DNA of 64,000 bases. Origin: Sulfuritalea sp. GTDB taxonomy: Bacteria > Pseudomonadota > Gammaproteobacteria > Burkholderiales > Rhodocyclaceae. This document shows positions 1 through 10,151 of this stretch, piece after piece. The notes below the pieces were generated by a model that did no database searches, was not told where the DNA came from, and saw only the letters and a program-made list of their open reading frames with translations. The DNA lies in contig NZ_JAFLDR010000020.1 in assembly GCF_017302275.1 (NCBI RefSeq), positions 1-64,000 of the forward strand, written 5' to 3'. The position numbers and the translations under genes were made by a program. Position 1 is the stretch's first letter. Each line of letters begins with the position of its first letter.

Positions 1-167
1 GGGGCCGGAGCGGCAACCGCCGCGGCTGGCTGCGGCGTGCCGGCGCCGAGCAGTGCGGGATTGACACGCAATGGCGGCAGCGATTGCGCCGCTACCGGGC
101 CCGAAACGAGCGCCAGCAGGACGAGCAGTGAATCCGGGCCGAATTGTCCGCGATGCGATCGAGGCAT
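1..167 (-). CDS. lptD: LptD outer-membrane LPS assembly protein, N-terminal fragment
   Basis: Only the first 55 or so codons are in the window; the gene runs off the left edge. Read on the minus strand from the ATG at 167, the product starts MPRSHRGQF, followed by a hydrophobic signal peptide (LLVLLALVSGPVAAQS) and then LPPLRVNPALLG. A signal peptide followed by such a mature start is typical of betaproteobacterial LptD (OstA), the beta-barrel that inserts lipopolysaccharide into the outer membrane. It is divergent from amgK, an arrangement known in this group. The identification rests on a short N-terminus and on context. Confidence 0.6.
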   Translation of the reverse strand, partial: MPRSHRGQFGPDSLLVLLALVSGPVAAQSLPPLRVNPALLGAGTPQPAAAVAAPA

Positions 168-347
168 GCCGTGTCGTCGAGTAGCTGCAGCGGTAACGGA
201 AAATCGCAGTGCAAACCGCGCGTATCACAGGCGGGGTGAGCCATTGCCGGCCGATGCTAGAATCAATAATTCTAACACTTCAACTCCGCGCAAAGCGCTC
301 CAGGACAAAGCTTTTGCGCTGTTCCGGATCTCCAGCGCCATCCCGCC

Positions 348-1385
348 ATGGAACGCCAGCAGCAGATCAAGACCTGGCTCGCCGCCCTGTTTCCGGGGCG
401 TGAATTCAGCCTTGCGCCGGCCTCGGCCGACGCCAGTTTCCGTCGTTATTTTCGCGTCACGTTTGCGGACGGCGCAACCCGCATCGTCATGGATGCGCCG
501 CCGGCCAACGAAGACTGCCGCCCCTGGCTCCACGTCCGGCAGTTGTTCGAAGCCGCGGGGGCGCATGTGCCGCAGGTCATCGCGCAGGATCTCGAATGCG
601 GTTTCCTGTTGCTGTCCGACCTCGGCAACGCCACCTACCTGCTGGCACTGGATGCCGACAACGCCAGGCCGCTCTATGCCGACGCAATAGCCGCCCTGGT
701 GGCGATACAGCGGGCCAGCCGTCCCGGCGCGCTGCCCGACTACGATCGCGTGTTGCTGCGCCGTGAACTCGACCTGTTCCCGCAGTGGTACCTCGGCAAG
801 CATCTCGGGATCGTGCTCGCCGATGCCGAGGGCCGGGCGCTGGAAGATGCCTTCGAGCGCATCCTGGCGACCAACCTCGCCGAGCCGAAAGTCTTCGTCC
901 ATCGCGATTACCACTCGCGCAACCTGATGCGGATCGCCCCGGCTGGCGGCCGCAATCCCGGTGTCATCGACTTCCAGGACGCCGTCTACGGCCCGATCAG
1001 CTACGACATGGTGTCCCTGCTCAAGGACGCCTATATCGAGTGGGACGAGGACCTCGCGCTGGACTGGCTGGTGCGTTACTGGGAACAGGCGCGGAAGGCC
1101 GGCCTGCCGATCGCCGGCGACTTCGGCGTGTTCTTCCGCGATTACGAATGGATGGGCGTGCAACGCCACCTCAAGGTGCTCGGCATCTTCGCCCGGCTCT
1201 GGCACCGCGACGGCAAGGACGGCTACCTCAAGGACATGCCGCTGGTCGCCCGCTACCTGCGCAAAGCCTGCGAACGCTACAGCGAGCTTTCCCCGCTGCG
1301 CAAGATCCTCGACATGGTCGAGGACAAGGTCACGGTGCTGGGCTACACGATGGATGCCGGGAGCCTCGGGAGGCGCAGTGAGTAG
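348..1385 (+). CDS. amgK: N-acetylmuramate/N-acetylglucosamine kinase AmgK
   Basis: 345-residue cytoplasmic kinase of the aminoglycoside phosphotransferase fold. It phosphorylates the anomeric carbon of MurNAc (and GlcNAc) in the cell-wall recycling route that bypasses de novo UDP-MurNAc synthesis. The catalytic loop VHRDYHSRNLM (about residues 184-194) and the metal-binding VIDFQD follow in the expected order. The start is the ATG at 348 (MERQQQIKTWL), which matches the usual N-terminus of the family. The next gene is murU, the second enzyme of the route, so the two probably form an operon although a 125-base gap with palindromes separates them. A possible -10 (TAGAAT) lies near 258. Confidence 0.88.
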   Translation: MERQQQIKTWLAALFPGREFSLAPASADASFRRYFRVTFADGATRIVMDAPPANEDCRPWLHVRQLFEAAGAHVPQVIAQDLECGFLLLSDLGNATYLLALDADNARPLYADAIAALVAIQRASRPGALPDYDRVLLRRELDLFPQWYLGKHLGIVLADAEGRALEDAFERILATNLAEPKVFVHRDYHSRNLMRIAPAGGRNPGVIDFQDAVYGPISYDMVSLLKDAYIEWDEDLALDWLVRYWEQARKAGLPIAGDFGVFFRDYEWMGVQRHLKVLGIFARLWHRDGKDGYLKDMPLVARYLRKACERYSELSPLRKILDMVEDKVTVLGYTMDAGSLGRRSE

Positions 1386-1417
1386 TTGCCTTGGTCCGCG
1401 CCGAGCGCGGACCCTGA

Positions 1418-2242
<825 letters not shown>

Positions 2243-2249
2243 TCGGCCG

Positions 2250-3605
2250 ATGAACACGACCCCGGCTGTTGCAAACGACGAGTGCGCGCCGTATCGCCAG
2301 CGCCGACTCCTGCTGGTCGAACGCATGAAGGCGAGCGGCGGTGGCGTCGCGCTGATTCCGACCGCGCCCGAGCAGGCCCGCAATCGCGATACGCACTTCC
2401 CCTACCGCGCCGACAGCTATTTCCAATACCTGACGGGTTTCACCGAACCGGAGGCCGTGCTGGTGATGGCGGTTGGCCCTGGCGCCATGGCGTCGCAGGC
2501 CATCCTGTTTTGCCGCGAAAAGAACCTCGAACGCGAAATCTGGGACGGCTTTCGCCATGGTCCGGAGGGCGCGCGCGAGGTCTTCGGCTTCGATGCCGCG
2601 CATCCGGTCGCCGAACTCGACGCCAGGCTTTCGGAACTGATCGCCGACCAGCCGGCGCTGTGGTTTTCGCTCGGCCACGACGCGGGCTGGGACCAGCGCA
2701 TCGCCGCCGTGCTGAACAAGGTGCGCGCCGAAAGCCGCAGCGGCAAGCGCGCGCCGCCCGCCATCCGCGACGTGCGCGCCGAGCTCGATGCGATGCGCCT
2801 GATCAAGGATGCGACCGAGCTGGCGACCATGCGCCGCGCCGCGGAAATTTCCGCAAATGCGCATATGCGCGCGATGCGCTTCGTCGCGCCCGGCCGTTAC
2901 GAGTACGAAGTCGAGGCCGAGTTGCTGCATGAGTTTCGCCGCCATGGCTGCGAGTACCCGGCCTACACCCCGATCGTCGCCGGCGGCGCCAATGCCTGCG
3001 TGCTGCATTACGTCGGCAACGACCGGGTGCTGAAGGATGGCGACCTGCTGCTGATCGACGCCGGCGGCGAACTCGGCGGCTATGCCTCGGACATCACGCG
3101 CTGCTTCCCGGTCAATGGACGCTTCAGCGGACCGCAGGCGGATGTCTACGACCTGGTGCTGGACGCGCAGGCGGCGGCCATCGCCGCGCTGCGCCCCGGC
3201 GCCACCTTCGCCGACCCCCACGACGCCGCGCTCAAGGTGCTGGCCCAGGGCATGCTCGACATGAAGCTGCTCGCGGGTTCGCTCGATGCCGTGCTCGAGT
3301 CGGAAAGCTACAAGCGCTTCTACATGCACCGCACCAGCCACTGGCTGGGCAAGGACGTGCACGACGCCGGCGAGTACAAGGAAGGCGAGCACTGGGCGCC
3401 GCTCGCGCCGGGCATGGTGCTGACCATCGAGCCCGGCTGCTACATCCGCCCGGCGGACGACGTGCCCGAAGCCTTCTGGAACATCGGCGTGCGCATCGAG
3501 GACGATGCCGTGGTCACCGCCGCCGGTTGCGAAATCATCACCGCCGCCGCGCCCAAGAAAATCGCCGACATCGAAGCGCTGATGCGCGACGCCCGTGGCG
3601 GCTGA
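2250..3605 (+). CDS. pepP: Xaa-Pro aminopeptidase PepP
   Basis: 451-residue cytoplasmic metalloaminopeptidase (M24B) that removes N-terminal residues preceding proline. It has an N-terminal creatinase-like domain (HFPYRADSYFQYLTGF) and a C-terminal pita-bread domain. All five metal ligands can be seen: two Asp in LLIDAGGELGGYASDITR, His in HRTSHWLGKDVHDAG, Glu in LTIEPGCY and Glu in VRIEDD. The ATG at 2250 gives the normal length. It starts 8 bases after murU and overlaps ubiH by 11 bases. The pepP-ubiH pairing is common in proteobacteria. Confidence 0.93.
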   Translation: MNTTPAVANDECAPYRQRRLLLVERMKASGGGVALIPTAPEQARNRDTHFPYRADSYFQYLTGFTEPEAVLVMAVGPGAMASQAILFCREKNLEREIWDGFRHGPEGAREVFGFDAAHPVAELDARLSELIADQPALWFSLGHDAGWDQRIAAVLNKVRAESRSGKRAPPAIRDVRAELDAMRLIKDATELATMRRAAEISANAHMRAMRFVAPGRYEYEVEAELLHEFRRHGCEYPAYTPIVAGGANACVLHYVGNDRVLKDGDLLLIDAGGELGGYASDITRCFPVNGRFSGPQADVYDLVLDAQAAAIAALRPGATFADPHDAALKVLAQGMLDMKLLAGSLDAVLESESYKRFYMHRTSHWLGKDVHDAGEYKEGEHWAPLAPGMVLTIEPGCYIRPADDVPEAFWNIGVRIEDDAVVTAAGCEIITAAAPKKIADIEALMRDARGG

Positions 3606-4692
3606 CAGCGGCCGGACCGTCGCGATCATTGGCGGTGGTCCTGCCGGGCTGGCCTCGGCCCTGGCCCTGAAAATCCACGGCATCGACGCAGAGATCTTCG
3701 AAGCGCGCGAGCGCGCCATGGTGCGCCGCGACCAGCGGGTGCTGGCGCTCTCCGAAGGTTCGCGCCAGATTCTCGACTGGCTCGGCGCCTGGTCAGGCTT
3801 GCCGGCGACGGCGATCGAAACCATCCACATCTCGCAGCGTGGCGGCTTCGGACGCACGCTCCTGCGCGCGTCCGAACTCGGTCTGGAAGCGCTCGGCTGG
3901 GTGTTGCCGGCGCGCGACCTGATCGTTGCGCTGGACGGCGCGGCGGCAAACGCAGGGATCGTCTATCGCGATTCGATCAAAGTCGGCGCTGGCGACACGG
4001 CGAATTTTGCGCTGACGGCCTACGCCGAAGGCATGATCGAGCCCGGCGCCGGCACCCGGCGCGACTATGGCCAGCACGCGGTGCTTTGCAATGTCGGCAT
4101 TGAAGGATTGCATCGCAATGTCGCCTGGGAACGCTTCACCGGCGATGGTCCGGTCGCTCTGCTGCCGTTGGGCGAGGGCTATTCGGTGGTACTGACCTGC
4201 GACGACGCGGTCGTCGATGGGGTCAGGGTTCTCGACGACGCGGCTTTCCTCGCATTGCTGCAAAAGCGATTCGGCATTCGCCATCGCTTCGTGTCGGCAA
4301 CCCCGCGGGTGTCCTACCCGCTCGGACTGCGCTATCGGCCTGACCCCGTCGGCGTGCGCCAGGTCTGGCTCGGCAATGCGGCACAGACCCTGCATCCGGT
4401 GGCCGGCCAGGGGTTCAACCTGGCCCTGCGCGACATCTGGGAACTGGCGCGCCAGCTTGGTGCGGCCGCCGATCCTGGCGCGCCCGGGGTGCTTGCCGAA
4501 TACGCGCGTGCCCGGCGCGTGGACCGACGTGGCGCGATCGCGTTTACCGACCTCTTGATCGACGGCTTTGCCTCGGATTTTGCGCCGCTCAAGCATGTGC
4601 GGGGCGCCGGACTGCTGGCGCTGGACCTGGTTCCGGAATTGCGCGAGTTCGTTGCCAGGCGAATGATTTTTGGTGCCCGCGCCTGGCCGTGA
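3595..4692 (+). CDS. ubiH: UbiH/VisC-family FAD monooxygenase (ubiquinone biosynthesis)
   Basis: 365-residue FAD-dependent hydroxylase. It has the Rossmann dinucleotide motif AIIGGGPAGLASALAL at residues 10-25 and the family signature GNAAQTLHPVAGQGFNLALRD near the C-terminus, where FAD and substrate meet. The family hydroxylates the aromatic ring during ubiquinone synthesis; which ring position cannot be read from sequence alone. The start is a GTG overlapping the end of pepP, which implies translational coupling. A dispersed-repeat copy at 3979 encodes KVGAGDTA in frame. The exact paralogue (UbiH, UbiF or UbiM type) is uncertain. Confidence 0.82.
   Translation: MAADSGRTVAIIGGGPAGLASALALKIHGIDAEIFEARERAMVRRDQRVLALSEGSRQILDWLGAWSGLPATAIETIHISQRGGFGRTLLRASELGLEALGWVLPARDLIVALDGAAANAGIVYRDSIKVGAGDTANFALTAYAEGMIEPGAGTRRDYGQHAVLCNVGIEGLHRNVAWERFTGDGPVALLPLGEGYSVVLTCDDAVVDGVRVLDDAAFLALLQKRFGIRHRFVSATPRVSYPLGLRYRPDPVGVRQVWLGNAAQTLHPVAGQGFNLALRDIWELARQLGAAADPGAPGVLAEYARARRVDRRGAIAFTDLLIDGFASDFAPLKHVRGAGLLALDLVPELREFVARRMIFGARAWP
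3979..4002 (+). repeat. Dispersed 24-bp repeat, copy 2 (in ubiH)
   Basis: Core AAAGTCGGCGCTGGCG followed by ACACGGCG. It reads KVGAGDTA in frame. Confidence 0.7.
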
Positions 4693-4796
4693 TTTATGTC
4701 ACGCAGGAGCGATGCCTGATAAACATCCTCGATCGCCGGCGGCCCGCTTTGCGCTAAAATCGCGCCCTCCCGATCGCGTTCCCTTCCCATTCCGAC

Positions 4797-5819
4797 ATGG
4801 ACTTCCTCGGCTTTCAGTTGCGCAACAACCTGTTTGTCGCGCCCATGGCCGGGGTCACGGATCGCCCGTTTCGCCAGTTGTGCAAGTCGCTCGGTGCCGG
4901 CCTCGCGGTCTCTGAAATGGTCACCTCCAATTCGTTGCTCTACGGCAGCGCCAAGACGCGCCGCCGTGCCGACCATGAAGGCGAAGTCGATCCGATTTCG
5001 GTGCAGATCGCCGGCGCCGATCCGGCGATGATGGCGCAGGCTGCGCGCTACAACGCCGACAACGGCGCCCAGATCATCGACATCAACATGGGCTGCCCGG
5101 CCAAGAAGATCTGCAACGTCATGGCTGGCTCGGCGCTGATGCAGAACGAGCCGCTGGTGGCCAGGATCCTCGAAGCCGTGGTGGCCGCCGTTCCCGACAC
5201 CCCGGTGACGCTCAAGTTTCGCACCGGCTGGAACAGTGCCAACCGCAATGCGCCGAGCATCGCCCGCATCGCCGAGGAATCCGGAATTCGCGCCATCGCC
5301 ATCCACGGCCGCACGCGGGCCGACCAGTACATGGGTTGCGCGGAATACGACACCATTGCCCTGGTCAAATCCCTGGTCGGCATTCCGGTCATCGCCAACG
5401 GCGACATTGATTCGCCGCAAAAGGCCCGTTACGTTCTGGAATACACGGGCGCCGACGGCGTAATGATCGGCCGTGCCGCTCAGGGCCGTCCCTGGCTATT
5501 CCGCGAGATCGAGCACTTCCTCGCCACCGGGGATGAACTGCCACCGCCGCGCGTCGAGGAGATCCATCGCATCCTGCGCGGGCACCTTGCCGAGCTTTAT
5601 GGCTTCTACGGCGAAGAAACCGGCGTGCGCATCGCGCGCAAGCACATCAGCTGGTACACCAAGGGCCTGGTCGGGTCGGCGAATTTCCGCCATGCCATGA
5701 ACAGTTTGCAATCCGTCGGGGAGCAGCTTGCCGCCGCCGACGAATTCTTCCTTGGCCAGGCGGCCGCCAACGAGCGCTTGCGCTACGAGGATCGCAACCG
5801 GGAGGTGATGGCCGCATGA
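4797..5819 (+). CDS. dusB: tRNA-dihydrouridine synthase DusB
   Basis: 340-residue FMN enzyme that reduces specific uridines in the tRNA D-loop. Seen in the sequence: the N-terminal LFVAPMAGVTDRPFR FMN-binding strand, the catalytic cysteine in INMGCPAKKICN (about residue 100), the GRTRADQYMG loop, and IANGDI and GVMIGRAAQGRP phosphate-binding motifs of the TIM barrel. A -10-like TAAAAT at 4755-4760 lies 37 bases upstream of the ATG. The stop overlaps the fis start by 4 bases. This dusB-fis operon is conserved across proteobacteria and co-expresses the two genes with growth rate. Confidence 0.95.
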   Translation: MDFLGFQLRNNLFVAPMAGVTDRPFRQLCKSLGAGLAVSEMVTSNSLLYGSAKTRRRADHEGEVDPISVQIAGADPAMMAQAARYNADNGAQIIDINMGCPAKKICNVMAGSALMQNEPLVARILEAVVAAVPDTPVTLKFRTGWNSANRNAPSIARIAEESGIRAIAIHGRTRADQYMGCAEYDTIALVKSLVGIPVIANGDIDSPQKARYVLEYTGADGVMIGRAAQGRPWLFREIEHFLATGDELPPPRVEEIHRILRGHLAELYGFYGEETGVRIARKHISWYTKGLVGSANFRHAMNSLQSVGEQLAAADEFFLGQAAANERLRYEDRNREVMAA

Positions 5820-6046
5820 GCAGCGAAATCCACGATTGCGTGCGGCGTACCCTGAACCGCTATTTCCGCGACCTCGACGGCCAGGCGCCACATGCCGTCT
5901 ATGACATGGTGCTCAAGTGCGTGGAGCGGCCGATGCTCGAAGTCGTGATGAAGCAGGCGGAAGGCAATCAGACCATCGCCGCCGAGATGCTGGGCATCAG
6001 CCGCGGCACCCTGCGCCGCATGCTGGTTGAGCACGAACTGCTTTGA
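5816..6046 (+). CDS. fis: DNA-binding protein Fis
   Basis: 76-residue nucleoid-associated protein that bends DNA and activates rRNA and tRNA promoters. The C-terminal helix-turn-helix GNQTIAAEMLGISRGTLRRML is nearly the canonical Fis motif. It is shorter at the N-terminus than enterobacterial Fis (98 residues), as is usual in betaproteobacteria. It is translationally coupled to dusB through an ATGA overlap. Confidence 0.95.
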   Translation: MSSEIHDCVRRTLNRYFRDLDGQAPHAVYDMVLKCVERPMLEVVMKQAEGNQTIAAEMLGISRGTLRRMLVEHELL

Positions 6047-6141
6047 CGCTCATGGCACCGAGCGCCAGCCGCAGAAGATGAAACACGCGCATCGCAGGGG
6101 ATTTCATACACGATGCTTCACTCCAACTTCCCGAGGTTTAC

Positions 6142-7722
6142 ATGAAAGTGACACAGGCGCTCCTGAGCGTATCCGACAAGCGCGGCGCGGTTGATTTCGC
6201 CCGCGGCCTGGCCCAGCTCGGGGTCAAGCTTCTTTCCACCGGCGGCACTGCCAAGCTGTTGCGCGATGCCGGCCTCGCGGTCACCGACGTTTCCGACTAC
6301 ACCGGCTTTCCCGAGATGCTCGACGGCCGGGTCAAGACGCTGCACCCCAAGGTGCATGGCGGCATCCTCGGCCGGCGCGACCTGCCCGAGCATCTGTCCG
6401 TCATGGCCGAGCACGGCATCGAGGCGATCGACCTCGTGGTGGTGAACCTCTATCCCTTCCGCGAGACGGTCGCCAAGACCGGTTGTACGCTCGACGACGC
6501 GATCGAGAACATCGACATCGGTGGCCCGACCATGGTGCGCGCCGCGGCGAAGAACCACGGCAACGAGCAGGGTGGCGTTGCCGTGCTGACCGATCCGGAG
6601 GACTACGCGCCGATCCTGGAAGAACTCAAGGCCGGCGGCGCGATTTCCTACGCCACCCGCTTCGCACTGGCGAAGAAGGCCTTCACCCACACCGCGCGCT
6701 ACGACTCGGCGATCGCCAACTGGCTCACCGCGCTCGACGCCGAAAACAAGCCCGGTGTTTTCCCGGAGAAGCTGCAGCTGGCTTTCGACAAGGTCGAGAC
6801 CCTGCGCTACGGCGAGAACCCGCACCAGCAGGCGGCGTTCTACCGCGAGACGACGACCGTGCCTGGCAGCATCGCCAGCTACCAGCAGATCCAGGGCAAG
6901 GAGCTTTCCTACAACAACATCGCCGACGCCGACGCGGCCTGGGAATGCGTCAAGGCCTTCGACGCCTCGATCGCGCCGGCCGCCTGCGTCATCGTCAAGC
7001 ACGCCAATCCCTGCGGCGTCGCGGTCGGCGCCGATGCGCTGGAGACCTACCGCAAGGCCTTCAAGACCGATCCGACTTCGGCCTTCGGCGGCATCATCGC
7101 CTTCAACGTCGCCATCGACAAGGCGGCGGCGGAGGCCATCGCCGGCCAGTTCGCCGAAGTCATCATCGCCCCGGAGATCACCGCCGAGGCACGCACCGTA
7201 TTCGCCGCCAAGCAGAACCTCCGGGTGCTGGTGGTGCCCCTGGGCAAGGTGGCCGGCCTGCTCGACTACAAGCGCGTCGGAGGCGGCCTGCTGCTGCAAA
7301 GCGCCGACGAGTCGCGCATCGTCCAGGCCGACGTCAAGGTGGTGACCAAGCGCGCTCCCACCGCCGGGGAAATGGCCGACCTGCTGTTCGCCTGGCGCGT
7401 CGCCAAGTACGTCAAATCCAACGCCATCGTCTATTGCAAGGACGCCATGACGGTCGGCGTCGGCGCCGGCCAGATGAGCCGGGTCGATTCCGCACGCATT
7501 GCCGCGATCAAGGCCGAGAACAATGGCCTCACCGTGGCCGGCTGCGTCGCCGCGTCGGACGCCTTCTTCCCCTTCCGCGATGGTCTCGATGTGCTGGCCA
7601 AGGCCGGGGCGACGGCGGTGATCCAGCCCGGCGGTTCGGTGCGCGATGCTGAAGTCATTGCCGCGGCCGACGAGCAGAACCTGGCCATGGTGTTCACCGG
7701 CTTCCGCCATTTCCGTCACTGA
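6142..7722 (+). CDS. purH: Bifunctional AICAR transformylase/IMP cyclohydrolase PurH
   Basis: 526-residue enzyme for the last two steps of IMP synthesis. The N-terminal MGS-like cyclohydrolase domain ([41 protein letters not shown], about residues 1-150) is followed by the AICAR transformylase domain. That domain has [13 protein letters not shown] and the catalytic [11 protein letters not shown] (about residues 281-291), and ends in [19 protein letters not shown]. Full length. It is followed 3 bases later by purD, forming a pur operon with purK. The upstream 95-base gap holds no gene. Confidence 0.97.
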   Translation: MKVTQALLSVSDKRGAVDFARGLAQLGVKLLSTGGTAKLLRDAGLAVTDVSDYTGFPEMLDGRVKTLHPKVHGGILGRRDLPEHLSVMAEHGIEAIDLVVVNLYPFRETVAKTGCTLDDAIENIDIGGPTMVRAAAKNHGNEQGGVAVLTDPEDYAPILEELKAGGAISYATRFALAKKAFTHTARYDSAIANWLTALDAENKPGVFPEKLQLAFDKVETLRYGENPHQQAAFYRETTTVPGSIASYQQIQGKELSYNNIADADAAWECVKAFDASIAPAACVIVKHANPCGVAVGADALETYRKAFKTDPTSAFGGIIAFNVAIDKAAAEAIAGQFAEVIIAPEITAEARTVFAAKQNLRVLVVPLGKVAGLLDYKRVGGGLLLQSADESRIVQADVKVVTKRAPTAGEMADLLFAWRVAKYVKSNAIVYCKDAMTVGVGAGQMSRVDSARIAAIKAENNGLTVAGCVAASDAFFPFRDGLDVLAKAGATAVIQPGGSVRDAEVIAAADEQNLAMVFTGFRHFRH

Positions 7723-7725
7723 GCC

Positions 7726-9006
7726 ATGAAGATTCTTGTGGTGGGTTCCGGCGGGCGCGAGCATGCACTGGCCTGGCGCCTGGCCCAGTCGCCGGGTCTG
7801 CAGAAGGTTTATGTGGCGCCGGGCAATGCCGGGACGGCGCGTGAACAGGAACTGGAGAACCTGCCGCTGACCGATATCCATGCGCTGGCCGACTACGCGC
7901 AACGCGAGAAGGTGCATGCCACCGTGGTCGGCCCCGAGGCGCCGTTGGCCGCCGGCATCGTCGACGTGTTCCGCGCCCGCAACCTGCGCATCTTCGGCCC
8001 GACAAAAGCCGCTGCACAGCTGGAGAGTTCGAAGGACTTCGCCAAGCGATTCATGACGCGGCACAGGATACCGACCGCGAAGTTCCAGACCTTCGCCGAG
8101 ACCAGGGCAGCCCACGACTACATCGACGCCGAGGGTGCACCGATCGTCGTCAAGGCCGACGGCCTCGCCGCCGGCAAGGGCGTGGTGGTGGCGATGGATC
8201 TTGCCGAGGCCCACGCCGCGGTGGACATGATGCTTTCCGACAACAAGCTCGCAGTTCACCACACTGAGGCCGGCGCGCGCGTCGTCATCGAGGAGTTCCT
8301 CGATGGCGAGGAGGCCAGCTTCATCGTCATGGCCGACGGCAGGCATGCGCTGGCGCTGGCCACCAGCCAGGACCACAAGCGGCTCAAGGACGGCGACCAG
8401 GGACCCAACACCGGCGGCATGGGCGCCTATTCGCCGGCGCCGGTGGTGACGCCGGAAATCCATGCCCGCGTCATGCGCGAGGTGATCATGCCGACCATCA
8501 ACGGCATGGCCGCCGACGGCATCGTGTATACCGGCTTCCTCTATGCCGGGCTGATGATCAAACCTGACGGCAGCCTGCGCGTCCTGGAATTCAACTGCCG
8601 CATGGGCGATCCCGAAACCCAGCCGATCATGCTGCGGCTGAAGAGCAATTTCGTCGAGATCGTCGACGCCGCCATCGACGGACGCCTCAACGAAGTCGAG
8701 GTCGACTGGGATCGTCGCGTCGCGCTCGGGGTTGTCATGGCCGCCGCCAACTACCCGGACACGCCGCGCAAGGGCGACGTGATCCACGGCCTGCCCGCGC
8801 GCACCGAGGATAGCCACGTGTTCCATGCCGGCACCGCTTCGGCGAAGAACGAGGTGGTGACGGCCGGCGGACGTGTGCTCTGCGTCACCGCGCTGGGCGA
8901 CAACGTCAAGGCGGCACAGAAACGCGCCTACGAGGTGCTCGACCAGGTCAGTTTCGACGGCATGCAATGCCGCCGCGATATAGGTTTCCGCGCAATAAAG
9001 AGATGA
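7726..9006 (+). CDS. purD: Phosphoribosylamine-glycine ligase PurD
   Basis: 426-residue ATP-grasp enzyme that joins glycine to phosphoribosylamine in purine synthesis. The N-terminal [19 protein letters not shown] is the PurD signature. The ATP-grasp core has [16 protein letters not shown] (about residues 141-156), then [12 protein letters not shown] and the metal-binding [14 protein letters not shown]. It lies between purH and purK. Its stop overlaps the purK ATG (ATGA), so the three genes are almost certainly co-transcribed. Confidence 0.97.
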   Translation: MKILVVGSGGREHALAWRLAQSPGLQKVYVAPGNAGTAREQELENLPLTDIHALADYAQREKVHATVVGPEAPLAAGIVDVFRARNLRIFGPTKAAAQLESSKDFAKRFMTRHRIPTAKFQTFAETRAAHDYIDAEGAPIVVKADGLAAGKGVVVAMDLAEAHAAVDMMLSDNKLAVHHTEAGARVVIEEFLDGEEASFIVMADGRHALALATSQDHKRLKDGDQGPNTGGMGAYSPAPVVTPEIHARVMREVIMPTINGMAADGIVYTGFLYAGLMIKPDGSLRVLEFNCRMGDPETQPIMLRLKSNFVEIVDAAIDGRLNEVEVDWDRRVALGVVMAAANYPDTPRKGDVIHGLPARTEDSHVFHAGTASAKNEVVTAGGRVLCVTALGDNVKAAQKRAYEVLDQVSFDGMQCRRDIGFRAIKR

Positions 9007-10151
9007 TCCTGCCGCCGGCGACACTGGGCATGCTCGGTGGCGGCCAGTTGGGCCGCTTCTTCGTCATCGCCGCCCATGAACTGGGCTACCGCGTGGTGGT
9101 GCTCGATCCCGACCCGCAAAGTCCCGCCGGGCGCATCGCCGACCGGCACCTGGTGGCCGCCTACGATGACGAGGACGCGCTGAACCAGATGGCGGAGTCC
9201 TGCGCGGCGGTGACCACCGAGTTCGAGAACGTTCCTGCCGGCAGCCTCGCCTACCTGTCGAAGTTCCTGCCGGTGCGGCCGTCGGCTGAGGCCGTCGCCA
9301 TCAGCCAGAATCGCAGCGCGGAAAAGGGTTTCCTCAGGCAGCACGGTTTTCCTCACGCACCCTATGCCGACATCCGCAGCGAGGATGACATCGCGCAGGC
9401 CAACGCCGGCTTGTTTCCCGGCATCCTCAAGGTGGCGCGCTTCGGCTACGACGGCAAGGGCCAGGTCCGGGTTGCCGGCCGCGACGAGGCCCTGCTGGCG
9501 TTCCGCCAGTTGAAGAACGAGCCTTGCGTGCTGGAGCAGCTGCTGCCGCTGGACTACGAGGTGTCGGTGGTGCTGTCGCGCGACGCGACGGGCGGCGTGA
9601 AGTGCTTCCCGGTCGCCGAGAACAGCCATCGCCACGGCATCCTCGACGTTTCCATCGTGCCCGCTCGCACCGGCGGCTGCATGGCCGGCGATGCACAGGA
9701 AATCGCCGAGGGCATCGCGCAGGAGATGGGCTATGTCGGCACGCTCGCCGTCGAGTTCTTCGTCGTGCGCGGAGGCCTGCTGGTCAATGAAATGGCGCCG
9801 CGGCCGCACAACTCCGGGCACTACACGATCGATGCCTGCGTCAGCAACCAGTTCGAGCAGCAGGTGCGGGCGCTGACCGGATTGCCGCTGGGCGAGGCGC
9901 GCGCGCATTCGGCCGCCGTGATGGTGAATCTGCTGGGAGACTTCTGGTACCGGCGCGACCCGCATCACGCCCACGAACCCGACTGGGCGCAATTGCTCGC
10001 CGTGCCCAATCTGAAACTTCATCTTTACGGCAAGCACCACGCCCGGCCGGGACGCAAGATGGGCCACTTCACGGTGGTCGGCGGCGATGCGCAGGAGGTA
10101 CAGAAGTCGGCGCTGGCGGCACGGCGGCTGATCGGCATCGGCGATGAATGA
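9003..10151 (+). CDS. purK: N5-carboxyaminoimidazole ribonucleotide synthase PurK
   Basis: 382-residue ATP-grasp enzyme that carboxylates AIR to N5-CAIR. The start ATG overlaps the purD stop and opens with [20 protein letters not shown], the dinucleotide-like PurK N-terminus. Further motifs are VTTEFENVP, LKVARFGYDGKGQVRV and the active-site EMAPRPHNSGHYTIDA. The partner purE, usually next to purK, is absent from the window, so PurE must be encoded elsewhere. Residues KSALAARR near the C-terminus lie in a dispersed-repeat copy. Confidence 0.95.
   Translation: MILPPATLGMLGGGQLGRFFVIAAHELGYRVVVLDPDPQSPAGRIADRHLVAAYDDEDALNQMAESCAAVTTEFENVPAGSLAYLSKFLPVRPSAEAVAISQNRSAEKGFLRQHGFPHAPYADIRSEDDIAQANAGLFPGILKVARFGYDGKGQVRVAGRDEALLAFRQLKNEPCVLEQLLPLDYEVSVVLSRDATGGVKCFPVAENSHRHGILDVSIVPARTGGCMAGDAQEIAEGIAQEMGYVGTLAVEFFVVRGGLLVNEMAPRPHNSGHYTIDACVSNQFEQQVRALTGLPLGEARAHSAAVMVNLLGDFWYRRDPHHAHEPDWAQLLAVPNLKLHLYGKHHARPGRKMGHFTVVGGDAQEVQKSALAARRLIGIGDE
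10103..10126 (+). repeat. Dispersed 24-bp repeat, copy 3 (in purK)
   Basis: Core GAAGTCGGCGCTGGCG followed by GCACGGCG. It is read in a different frame from most copies (KSALAARR). Confidence 0.65.

Noticed and set aside
6118..9024. Very long minus-strand open frame opposite purH and purD
   Set aside because: High-GC shadow frame. The plus strand encodes full-length PurH and PurD with all motifs, and the antisense product has no recognisable domain. The same holds for long antisense frames at 2193-3857 and 16408-18633.
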